Source of the DNA: an uncultured Brevundimonas sp.
Lineage (GTDB): Bacteria; Pseudomonadota; Alphaproteobacteria; Caulobacterales; Caulobacteraceae
DNA length: 8,318 nucleotides
NCBI GenBank assembly: GCA_946481425.1
Contig: CAMLNT010000094.1
Coordinates: 1 to 8,318 of the forward strand
Direction of reading: 5' to 3'
The notes under the pieces were generated by a model that saw only the letters and a program-made list of their open reading frames with translations, did no database searches and was not told the DNA's origin. Positions 1-6,434 of this stretch are shown piece by piece. Each line of letters starts with the position of its first letter. Within the stretch, counting starts at the first letter, position 1. A program made the translations under genes and the position numbers.

Positions 1-172
1 ATCGTCTCGTGTCGTTGATCGTTCGCGTGTTCGATCCCGGCGTGCGCGGGGTTGCCCCTGCGGCGCTACGCCGGGCGGCTAATCGAAATCAGGCGAAACA
101 CACGGACGGTCATGGTGCGCACGGGTTAGCAGACCTTACCCGGGAAGCGCCAGCGTGTTCGCGGCGGCATTG

Positions 173-201
173 TGGAGAACACGGGTTTTTGGGCGTATGA
201 T
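173..201 (+). promoter_or_regulatory. Possible sigma70-type promoter of the lipoprotein gene
   Basis: A TATGAT hexamer at 196-201 matches the -10 consensus in 5 of 6 bases. TGGAGA at 173-178 matches TTGACA in 4 of 6, with a 17-nt spacer. Transcription would start near 208, giving a very short leader that begins at the Shine-Dalgarno site. The match is by eye only. Nothing else in 1-222 looks like a gene: no reading frame there has a recognisable protein or a good ribosome binding site. Confidence 0.3.
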
Positions 202-207
202 CGGCCC

Positions 208-216
208 GGAGGGAGG
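208..216 (+). promoter_or_regulatory. Shine-Dalgarno site that fixes the lipoprotein start at 223
   Basis: GGAGGGAGG lies 6 nt before the ATG at 223. It supports that start over the in-frame GTG at 172, which would add 17 residues in front of the lipoprotein signal and has no comparable site. Confidence 0.7.
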
Positions 217-222
217 CCTGCC

Positions 223-801
223 ATGCGTCTCGTTCTGGTCCTTGTCGCGGCCTTGGCCGTGAGCGCCTGCGACAACGGCAGGAAGGTGCTGGACGTCCTC
301 TTCGGCGTTACGGACGAAGAGGAAGCGGAGCGGGAGGGATACGGCGACGATCCCCCGGTCATCTACGGGCCGCACGAGACAGCCGCCGGCGGCGGCGAGG
401 CGGGCGAGATGGCTGCGCCCGATCCGTCGCCCAGTGGCGACTGCGCCGGTCAGGCCGCGGCCGAAGCCTATGTGCGCTGCATCTACGGCGGCATGGCGTC
501 CGGGTCTGTCCGCGCCGGCGAGACGCCGGACGGGCCGGCGATCCTGACCGGGCGTTACTGGTCGATCGTCCAGCAGATGCGCGCGGCCAGCCCCGGCTGG
601 GCCAGCGTCGATCCGCTGTGCCTTTGCAATTCGCCGGCGAGCGCCCGCGTCACGTCCGTCTCGACGACCACAGAGGCCGAAGGCGCCGCGACGCTGGAGG
701 TGGTTCTGCAAGGCGAGGCTGGGGCCAACCACCTGCGTGTCGAACTGACCCGCGACGCCGGCGACGGCTGGCGGGTGGCAGACGTGATCGCGCACGGCTG
801 A
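223..801 (+). CDS. Small predicted lipoprotein, DUF3828-like
   Basis: The product is 192 aa. Residues 1-15 are a lipoprotein signal peptide (Arg2, then a Leu/Val/Ala-rich core) ending in the lipobox V-S-A-C, so Cys16 would be lipidated and become the mature N-terminus. The residue after it is Asp17, which in enterobacteria is an inner-membrane retention signal; whether that rule holds here is unknown. Residues 31-73 are acidic and Gly/Pro-rich, probably a flexible linker. Residues 75-192 resemble the DUF3828 family: a helical AEAYVRCIYGG-type start, a V-D-P-L-C-L-C motif at 129-135, beta-rich sequence, and a closing G-D-G-W-R-V-A-D-V-I strand at 180-189, where the family typically has W-R-I-x-D-I. 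DUF3828 proteins have an NTF2-like fold and no established activity. C133 and C135 are a CxC pair; C74 and C86 could form a disulfide. The gene ends 66 nt before the S46 peptidase with no clear terminator between, so co-transcription is possible. The DUF3828 match is recognition by pattern; the lipoprotein call is firmer. Confidence 0.75.
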   Translation: MRLVLVLVAALAVSACDNGRKVLDVLFGVTDEEEAEREGYGDDPPVIYGPHETAAGGGEAGEMAAPDPSPSGDCAGQAAAEAYVRCIYGGMASGSVRAGETPDGPAILTGRYWSIVQQMRAASPGWASVDPLCLCNSPASARVTSVSTTTEAEGAATLEVVLQGEAGANHLRVELTRDAGDGWRVADVIAHG

Positions 802-867
802 CGGGCCCTTGGCCGTCGGGGCATTGGCGGCTACCACTTCGGCCCTCAGTTCCGCCGGAGCCGCTCC

Positions 868-2931
868 ATGCGCCATACGCTTTTCGCCGCCGCCTCGATC
901 CTGACGCTGATGGCCACCCCCGCCCTCGCCGAGGAAGGGATGTGGACCTACGACAACTTCCCCATGGCCCGGGTCAACCAGACCTATGGCGCCAACATCG
1001 ACCAGGCGTGGCTCGACCGCGTGCAGGCGGCGTCGGTGCGTCTGTCGACGGGCTGTTCGGCCTCGATCGTCTCGGCCGAGGGGCTGGTCCTGACCAACAA
1101 CCACTGCGTCGAGGCCTGCGTTCAGAACCTGTCGACGGCGGACAACCAGTACGCCCTGACCGGCTTTCTGCCGGCGACCCGCGAGGAAGAGCGCCGCTGC
1201 GAGGGCATGCAGGCCGAAATCCTGACCGGCATCTCGGACGTGACTGACCAGGTCCGTTCGGCCGGCGAAGGCCTCGAGGGCCTCGCCTTCACCCAGGCCC
1301 GCGACGCCGCCATCGGCGCGATCGAGACCGCCGCCTGCGAGGGTCGCCCCGAGCTGCGCTGCCAGGTCGTCAGCCTGTACCGGGGCGGGCAGTACAAGCT
1401 CTATACCTATCGCAAGTACGAGGATGTCCGCCTCGCCTTCGCGCCGGAAGAGGCCGCGGCGGCCTTCGGCGGCGATCTGGACAACTTCTCCTTCCCGCGC
1501 TTCGGCCTCGATGCGGCGTTCCTGCGCCTCTATGCCGACGGCCAGCCCATGGCGACGCCCGAGCATCTGGGCTGGGACGCCGAGGCCCCGACTGCGGGCG
1601 AGCTGGTAGTGATCTCGGGCAGCCCGGGCTCGACCCAGCGCCTGCTGACCATGAGCCAGTTGATGACGGTGCGCGACATCTCCATGCCGCTCGACCAGCT
1701 GACCCGCTCGGAGCTGCGCGGGCGTCTGCTGCGCTTCGCGTCCGAGAGCGACGAGAACGCCTTCATCGCCTCCTCGACGCTGAGCGGGATCGAGAACAGC
1801 TACAAGCGCGGCCAGGGCCAGTCGCGCGCGCTGATCGACGCCGACTTCATGGCCGGCAAGGCCGAGGCCGAGGCGGAACTGCGCCGCGCCGTCGCCGCCG
1901 ACCTGATGCTGGCCGAACGGATCGGCGATCCGTGGCGCGACATCGAGGCCCTGCAGGACGACTACGCCGAACTGTTCCCAGCCTACTTCTTCCTGGAGCA
2001 GCGCGCCGGCGGCGGCTCGCAGCTGTTCACCTGGGCCCGCAACCTGGTCCGCGCAGCCCGCGAGCGCGAGACGGCGGCGCCGCAGCGCCTGGTCGAATAT
2101 GCCGACAGCCGCCTGCCGCTGCTGCGCCGCCAGACCGTGGCCGACCTGCCGACCTATCCCGAGTTGAACGAGATTCAGCTGGAGTGGTGGCTGTCCAAGA
2201 CGCGCGAGATACTGACCGTCGACGATCCGCGCATCCGCGCCATCTTCGGCAATGAGAGCCCGGAACAGATCGCGGCCCGGATCGTGGCCGGCACGACCCT
2301 GGCCGATCCGGCCGTGCGCGCGGCCCTGTGGGACGGCGGCATGGCCGCCATCGAGGCGTCCGACGATCCGCTGATCCAGTTCGCCCTGGCCATGGACGAC
2401 GAAGCCCGCGAGGCCCGCAGCGTCTGGCAGGAGCGCGTCCAGGGTCCGACCGACCGCGCCGCCGAACGGCTCGCCGCCGCCCGTTTCGCCGTCTACGGCG
2501 ACAGCCAGTATCCGGACGCCACCGGCACCCCGCGCCTGACCTTCGGCCGCATCGAGGGCTGGACGTACGACGGCCGCACGGTGGAGCCCTTCACCGATTT
2601 CGCCGGCCTCTATGACCGCGCCACCGGCGCCCCGCCGTTCGAGATCGCGCCGCGCTGGGTCGAAGCCCGCGACGAGCTGGACCTCGAAACCCGGCTGAAC
2701 ATGGCGGTCTCGACCGACACCATCGGCGGCAACTCAGGCTCGCCGGCGATCAACGCCGACGGCGAGGTCATCGGGGCGAACTTCGACTCGACCATCCTGG
2801 GTCAGCGCAACGCCTTCGGCTACGACCCCAACGTCAACCGCAGCGTCATCGTCACGGCCCAGGCCATCACCGCCGCCTTGCGCGACGTCTACGACATGGA
2901 CCGTCTGGCCGACGAGCTTCAGGGCCGCTGA
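868..2931 (+). CDS. S46-family serine dipeptidyl-peptidase (DPP7/DPP11-like), copy 1
   Basis: This 687-aa protein is close to the usual length of S46 exopeptidases (about 700 aa), periplasmic enzymes that release dipeptides from the N-terminus of oligopeptides. Residues 1-21 are a Sec signal peptide ending A-L-A before EEGMW. The chymotrypsin-like catalytic domain is split around a helical insert (about 270-550). By alignment to the DAP BII/DPP11 motifs the triad is His79 (T-N-N-H-C), Asp215 (D-N-F-S-F-P-R then D) and Ser623 (G-G-N-S-G-S-P). Substrate N-terminus contacts correspond to Asn206, Arg211, Asn310 and Asp640. Two positions differ from characterised enzymes: Phe207 where DAP BII has Trp216, and Ser641 where DPP7 has Gly673 and DPP11 has Arg673. 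Six cysteines (63, 80, 84, 111, 157, 165), all in the N-terminal half, are shared with the second copy at 6435. The ATG at 868 is preceded by GGAG at 857-860 with 7-nt spacing and gives an intact signal peptide. A terminator follows directly. Family is near certain; substrate preference is open. Confidence 0.95.
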   Translation: MRHTLFAAASILTLMATPALAEEGMWTYDNFPMARVNQTYGANIDQAWLDRVQAASVRLSTGCSASIVSAEGLVLTNNHCVEACVQNLSTADNQYALTGFLPATREEERRCEGMQAEILTGISDVTDQVRSAGEGLEGLAFTQARDAAIGAIETAACEGRPELRCQVVSLYRGGQYKLYTYRKYEDVRLAFAPEEAAAAFGGDLDNFSFPRFGLDAAFLRLYADGQPMATPEHLGWDAEAPTAGELVVISGSPGSTQRLLTMSQLMTVRDISMPLDQLTRSELRGRLLRFASESDENAFIASSTLSGIENSYKRGQGQSRALIDADFMAGKAEAEAELRRAVAADLMLAERIGDPWRDIEALQDDYAELFPAYFFLEQRAGGGSQLFTWARNLVRAARERETAAPQRLVEYADSRLPLLRRQTVADLPTYPELNEIQLEWWLSKTREILTVDDPRIRAIFGNESPEQIAARIVAGTTLADPAVRAALWDGGMAAIEASDDPLIQFALAMDDEAREARSVWQERVQGPTDRAAERLAAARFAVYGDSQYPDATGTPRLTFGRIEGWTYDGRTVEPFTDFAGLYDRATGAPPFEIAPRWVEARDELDLETRLNMAVSTDTIGGNSGSPAINADGEVIGANFDSTILGQRNAFGYDPNVNRSVIVTAQAITAALRDVYDMDRLADELQGR

Positions 2932-2937
2932 CGCCGA

Positions 2938-2969
2938 GAGAGCCCCGGCGCGCCGCGACCGGGGCTTTT
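2938..2969 (+). terminator. Rho-independent terminator of the first S46 gene
   Basis: GCCCCGG (2942-2948) pairs perfectly with CCGGGGC (2959-2965) around a 10-nt loop and is followed by TTTT (2966-2969). Weaker A-T/G-T pairs can extend the stem into the U tract. It lies 6 nt after the stop codon and separates the peptidase from the receptor operon. Confidence 0.85.
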
Positions 2970-2981
2970 CCGGCTCACCAG

Positions 2982-3010
2982 TTGAGAATCTTTCTCATCT
3001 AATTTGCAAT
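2982..3010 (+). promoter_or_regulatory. Candidate promoter of the receptor operon
   Basis: TTGAGA (2982-2987) matches the -35 consensus in 5 of 6 bases. With a 17-nt spacer, TGCAAT (3005-3010) matches -10 in 4 of 6. TCTAAT at 2998-3003 is a better -10 hexamer (5 of 6) but lacks a properly spaced -35. The region is locally AT-rich in a GC-rich window. The start would fall near 3017, leaving a leader of about 45 nt. The proposed Fur site overlaps the -35 and spacer, which fits repression. Confidence 0.45.
2983..2997. promoter_or_regulatory. Fur-type operator (7-1-7 inverted repeat)
   Basis: TGAGAATCTTTCTCA has perfectly complementary outer six-base arms and fits the 7-1-7 Fur layout TGATAAT-N-ATTATCA at 11 of 14 informative positions. 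A further copy of the left half, TTGAGAAT, recurs at 3010-3017, exactly 28 bp downstream of its first copy at 2982-2989. Fur proteins repress iron-uptake genes when Fe2+ is plentiful. The position over the likely promoter and before a TonB-dependent receptor supports iron regulation. Other regulators that bind similar palindromes, such as Zur or Irr, cannot be excluded by eye. Confidence 0.65.
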
Positions 3011-3033
3011 TGAGAATGCGTCGCAGTAATTGC
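3006..3033. repeat. Interrupted inverted repeat in the receptor leader
   Basis: GCAATT (3006-3011) and AATTGC (3028-3033) form 6-bp inverted arms separated by 16 nt. They bracket the second TGAGAAT half-site. It may be a second operator element or a weak leader hairpin; with only six paired bases chance is possible. Confidence 0.3.
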
Positions 3034-3062
3034 GCGCCCTGTCATCACGCGGGGCCGTCCTC

Positions 3063-5243
3063 ATGCGCATTCTCCTCCTCTCCTCCGCGGCGTCGATCGC
3101 CGTCCTCTCAGCCGGCCAGACCGCGGCCCAGCCCTATGCGCCCGAAGCGCAGTTGGAGGAGGTGACGGTCACGGCCACGCGAACCGCCCAGCCGATCGAC
3201 GAGGTCCCGGCTACCGTCAGCGTCATCACCGAGGCCGAGATCGAGGACAATCTGGTCACTGACATCCGCGATCTGGTCCGCTTCGAGCCGGGTGTCTCGG
3301 TCCCGTCCAGCCCTGCCCGCTTCGGCGCGGCCCTCGGCGGCACGGGCCGCGACGGCAACGCCGGCTTCAACATCCGCGGCCTGGAGGGCAACCGGGTCCT
3401 GATCCAGACCGACGGCGTGCGCGTGCCGGACGGCTATGCGTTTGGCCCGTCCCTGTTCGGGCGCGGCGACTTCGTGGACATGGACATGCTGTCCACCGTG
3501 GAGATCCTGCGGGGTCCGGCCTCGGCGCTCTATGGCTCGGACGGGGTGGCCGGCGCCGTGACCTTCACCACCCGCGACCCGGTCGACTTCCTGGATCGTG
3601 GAAGAGATCTCGGCGTGCGCGCGCGTGTCGCCTACAGCGCGGCCGACGACCAGTGGTCGGAGGGCCTGATCGTGGCCGGCCGCACGGGCCGCTTCTCGGG
3701 TCTGGTCTCCTATACCCGTCGCGACGCCCACGAGCAGGAGACGCAAGGCTCCCGGGACTTAACCGGCTCGACCCGCGACGTCGCCAACCCGCAGGACATC
3801 GCCTCCAACGCCCTGATGGCGCGCGGCGTGCTCGACGTGGACGACAACAGCCGCTTGCGTCTGACCTGGGACCACCTCGACCGCGACGTGTCCTCGGACA
3901 TCCTCTCGGGCGTCACGGCCTCGACCGTGCAGGTGCTGGGAACCGACACTACCAACCGTGACCGGGTCTCCGCGGACTGGTTCTTCGATGCCTTCGGCGC
4001 GGTCCGGGACGGCCGCCTGACCGCCTACTGGCAGCAGTCCGAGGTCAGCCAGCACACCTTCGAGGACCGCACCCCCGCTGTTGACCGCGCCCGCGACAAC
4101 ACCTTCGACAACCGCGTCTGGGGCTTCGGCGCCCAGGCCTCGACCCCCGCGACCTTCGCCGGCGTCGCACACCTGTTCACCTACGGCGCGGACTATTCGA
4201 ACACGCGCCAGGAGGGCCTTCGCTACACCTTCGGCGACAGCAACACCGTCTCCCGGTCCTTCCCCAACACCGACTACGCCCTGGCCGGCGCCTTCCTGCA
4301 GGATGAGATCACCCTGCTGGGCGGCGACCTGGCCCTGTTCCCGGCCCTGCGCTTCGACTGGTACGAGCTGACACCCGACGTCGACGCCCTCTACCCCTTC
4401 GCCGCCGAGGGGTCGTCCGACAGCCAGGTCTCGCCCAAGTTCGGCGCCATGTGGTGGTTCACCGACCACCTCGGCCTGTTCGCCAACGCCGCCATGGGCT
4501 TCAAGGCCCCGGCCCCGTCGCAGGTCAACAATGGCTTCTCGAACCTGGCCTTCGGCTATGTATCCCTGCCGAACCCGGACCTGCAGCCGGAAACCAGCCG
4601 CACGATCGAGGGCGGCCTGCGGCTGCGCGACTATCAGGACGGATCGGGCGGGATGTGGTCGGCGGGCGTAACCGCCTTCTATGGCGAGTACGACGACTTC
4701 ATCATCCAGGACGTGGTCTCGGGCTCGTTCACCCCCGCGGATCCGGCTGTCTATCAGTTCATCAACGTCGACGCCGTGACGATCTCGGGCGTCGAGGTTC
4801 GCGGCTCGGGCGTCTGGGAAAACGGGCTGGGCTTCAATGTCGCCGTCTCGTGGCAGCGGGGCGAGCAGGAACGCTACGGGTCCGAGTTCCGCCTGCCAAC
4901 CATCAATCCGCTCAAGGTCGTGACGGGACTCTCCTATGCCGATCCGGCCGGCCGCTGGGGCGGTCAGCTCATCGCCACCCACGCCGCCGAAATCGACGCC
5001 GACGGCATGGCGCTGTCGTGCGGGACGACCTGCTTCGGCGCCGGGACGACCAATATCCTGGACGCTACCGCCTACTGGAACGTCACGGACGCCGTCGCCG
5101 TCCGGGCCGGCGTCTTCAACATCACCGACGAGACGTACTGGAACTGGTCCGACGTCCGCGGCCTGTCCGAAACCTCGCCGGCGCTGAACGCCTACAGCCA
5201 GCCCGGCCGCAACGTCTCGGTCTCGCTGACCTACCGCTTCTGA
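3063..5243 (+). CDS. TonB-dependent receptor, hemoglobin/transferrin/lactoferrin-type family
   Basis: This 726-aa outer-membrane receptor would import a scarce ligand using TonB-ExbB-ExbD energy. Residues 1-22 are a Sec signal peptide ending around Q-T-A-A. The TonB box is about 31-36 (L-E-E-V-T-V). The plug spans about 40-175, with F-N-I-R-G-L-E-G-N-R-V-L at 102-113 and V-E-I-L-R-G-P-A-S-A-L-Y-G-S-D at 146-160. The barrel follows and ends in Y-R-F with a terminal Phe, as the BAM machinery prefers. Hallmarks of the hemoglobin-type family are the FRAP-like F-K-A-P (480-483), the NPNL-like N-P-D-L-Q-P-E-T (504-511), and F-N-I-T-D-E-T-Y-W-N-W near 685-695. There is no histidine in the plug or between FKAP and NPDL, unlike HemR-type haem receptors. 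Cys653 and Cys657 probably form a loop disulfide. The ATG at 3063 is chosen over the TTG at 3030 because it starts the signal peptide directly; its Shine-Dalgarno (GGGG, 3051-3054) is weak. It is likely Fur-regulated and co-transcribed with the DUF6607 gene. Family is firm; ligand is unknown. Confidence 0.9.
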   Translation: MRILLLSSAASIAVLSAGQTAAQPYAPEAQLEEVTVTATRTAQPIDEVPATVSVITEAEIEDNLVTDIRDLVRFEPGVSVPSSPARFGAALGGTGRDGNAGFNIRGLEGNRVLIQTDGVRVPDGYAFGPSLFGRGDFVDMDMLSTVEILRGPASALYGSDGVAGAVTFTTRDPVDFLDRGRDLGVRARVAYSAADDQWSEGLIVAGRTGRFSGLVSYTRRDAHEQETQGSRDLTGSTRDVANPQDIASNALMARGVLDVDDNSRLRLTWDHLDRDVSSDILSGVTASTVQVLGTDTTNRDRVSADWFFDAFGAVRDGRLTAYWQQSEVSQHTFEDRTPAVDRARDNTFDNRVWGFGAQASTPATFAGVAHLFTYGADYSNTRQEGLRYTFGDSNTVSRSFPNTDYALAGAFLQDEITLLGGDLALFPALRFDWYELTPDVDALYPFAAEGSSDSQVSPKFGAMWWFTDHLGLFANAAMGFKAPAPSQVNNGFSNLAFGYVSLPNPDLQPETSRTIEGGLRLRDYQDGSGGMWSAGVTAFYGEYDDFIIQDVVSGSFTPADPAVYQFINVDAVTISGVEVRGSGVWENGLGFNVAVSWQRGEQERYGSEFRLPTINPLKVVTGLSYADPAGRWGGQLIATHAAEIDADGMALSCGTTCFGAGTTNILDATAYWNVTDAVAVRAGVFNITDETYWNWSDVRGLSETSPALNAYSQPGRNVSVSLTYRF

Positions 5244-5264
5244 TCGAACCCCGGGGAAACCGAC

Positions 5265-6239
5265 ATGATCCTTCGCCTTGCCGCCGCGGCGCTCGCCGCC
5301 ACCCTCGCATCGGGCGCCGCCGCCCCGGCCTTCGCCCAGTCCGCCACACCCCAGGCCGCAGCCCAGGCCCGCTTCGAACAGGATCGCCAGTCGATCCTGT
5401 CGATGGCCGGCGACTATCGGGTCCGGTTCGAGTTCGACGAGACCACGCCCTTCATGGAGGGCTATGAGCCGCGCGACCCGACCACCTCGGGCGGCCACGA
5501 GATCGTGCGTGTCATCGCCGACACCGGGACCTTCATCAGCCTGCAGCACACGCTCGTTGCCGAGCACGGCGGCGAGGTGATGATCATCAAGCACTGGCGC
5601 CAGGACTGGACCTGGGAGCCGACCACCGTCCTGACCTACACCGGTCCGGACAGCTGGACCCTGACGCCGGTGTCCGACGAGCAGCGGGCCGGCGCCTGGT
5701 CCCAGACCGTCTGGCAGACCGACGACTCGCCCCGCTACGGCGGCGTGGGCCGCTGGGACTACTCGAACGGCGTCGCCAGCTGGGAGGCCCGCACCGCGCG
5801 CCCCCTGGCCCGCCGCGACGCGACCCGCAGCCCGCCCTATGACGTCTATGACGCCCTGAACCGCCACGTCATCACCCCGACCGGCTGGGTGCACGAGCAG
5901 GACAACTTCAAGATCCGCACCCGCGACGGCGAGCGCGTCACGGTCGTCCATGAGTTCGGGGTGAACACCTACACCCGCTTCGACGACTACAACGTCGCCG
6001 CCGGCGACGCCTACTGGACCGCGACCGCCGACTACTGGGCGGCCGTGCGCGGCTTCTGGGACGAGGCCATCGCCGCACACGGTGGTGTCCATGTCGACGA
6101 ACAGGCCGACTGGGGCTCCGAGGTCTCCGAGGCCCTCATGACCCTCGCCGGCCAGATCCAGGACGGGGAAGTCACAACCGATGCCGCAATCGCTCAGGCC
6201 CGCACCCTGATCGCCGAAGAGACCGCCCAGGGTTCCTGA
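5265..6239 (+). CDS. DUF6607 family exported protein
   Basis: The product is 324 aa. Residues 1-24 are a signal peptide with cleavage likely after A-F-A, before Gln25. The mature protein carries the sequence hallmarks I associate with DUF6607: an early R-Q-S-I-L-S-M-A-G-D-Y-R-V-R-F-E-F block (41-57, equivalent to the family's 'IKxMCGCYEVxFxF'), I-I-K-H-W-R-Q-D-W at 107-115, W-Q-T-D-D-S-P-R-Y at 150-158, P-L-A-R-R at 180-184, N-R-H at 199-201, and G-W-V-H-E-Q-D-N-x-K-I-x-R at 207-219. Invariant Trp, His, Arg and Asp residues suggest a binding or catalytic site, but no function is established. The block around 46-50 reads M-A-G-D-Y, without the cysteines I recall in Bacteroidetes members. It starts 21 nt after the receptor stop with GGGGA at 5253-5257 (7 nt before ATG), so the two are translated from one message. 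A role as periplasmic or surface partner of the receptor is inference. The C-terminal 45 residues look helical and hydrophilic. Confidence 0.88.
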   Translation: MILRLAAAALAATLASGAAAPAFAQSATPQAAAQARFEQDRQSILSMAGDYRVRFEFDETTPFMEGYEPRDPTTSGGHEIVRVIADTGTFISLQHTLVAEHGGEVMIIKHWRQDWTWEPTTVLTYTGPDSWTLTPVSDEQRAGAWSQTVWQTDDSPRYGGVGRWDYSNGVASWEARTARPLARRDATRSPPYDVYDALNRHVITPTGWVHEQDNFKIRTRDGERVTVVHEFGVNTYTRFDDYNVAAGDAYWTATADYWAAVRGFWDEAIAAHGGVHVDEQADWGSEVSEALMTLAGQIQDGEVTTDAAIAQARTLIAEETAQGS

Positions 6240-6258
6240 GCCGCCAACCCGACCTCGA

Positions 6259-6278
6259 CCCTGCACGCAGAGGCAGGG
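6259..6278 (+). other. Small hairpin between the DUF6607 stop and the terminator
   Basis: CCCTGC (6259-6264) and GCAGGG (6273-6278) pair perfectly around an 8-nt loop. No U tract follows, so it is not a terminator itself. It could stabilise the 3' end of the receptor operon message or be incidental. Confidence 0.35.
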
Positions 6279-6285
6279 ACATCCG

Positions 6286-6324
6286 AGGGCTCCGGCGCGG
6301 CCAGGCGCCGGGGCCCTTTCTTTT
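6286..6324 (+). terminator. Strong rho-independent terminator of the receptor-DUF6607 operon
   Basis: GGGCTCCGGCGC (6287-6298) pairs with GCGCCGGGGCCC (6305-6316): 12 bp with one G-U pair and a 6-nt loop, extended by A6286-T6317. It is followed by TTTCTTTT (6317-6324). It isolates the second peptidase gene from the iron-regulated operon. Confidence 0.9.
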
Positions 6325-6395
6325 CCCAGTTGGCGGCGCGGCCTGCGATGGGTTACGCGTTCTGTCCCGGCCACTCGCGCGATGCGGTGCAATAG

Positions 6396-6401
6396 TATAA
6401 C
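6396..6401 (+). promoter_or_regulatory. Possible -10 element of the second S46 gene
   Basis: TATAAC matches TATAAT in 5 of 6 bases and stands out as AT-rich sequence in the 6325-6434 spacer. No good -35 lies 16-18 nt upstream (ACTCGC at 6373-6378), so the promoter may be weak, activator-dependent or use another sigma factor. I see no Fur-like palindrome here, unlike upstream of the receptor. Confidence 0.35.
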
Positions 6402-6434
6402 GCTGCCGGACCTTCTCTCTGGGAGACCCCATCC

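Noticed and set aside
24..50. tRNA T-arm-like string (GTTCGATCC) near the left edge
   Set aside because: The flanking bases do not form a 5-bp T stem, no acceptor stem or CCA follows, and the rest of a tRNA would lie outside the window.
9..200. Short plus-strand open frame in the upstream region
   Set aside because: No Shine-Dalgarno site, no family resemblance, Arg/Ala/His-rich composition typical of chance frames, and it overlaps the likely promoter of the lipoprotein gene.
136..1566. A 476-codon open frame on the minus strand opposite the lipoprotein and S46 copy 1
   Set aside because: Same cause: a composition shadow of two supported plus-strand genes, with no recognisable protein and no ribosome binding site.
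3030..3062. Upstream TTG start that would lengthen the receptor by 11 residues
   Set aside because: It lies on the inverted repeat in the leader, has no Shine-Dalgarno site, and would put a charged stretch before an otherwise well-formed signal peptide that begins at the ATG at 3063.
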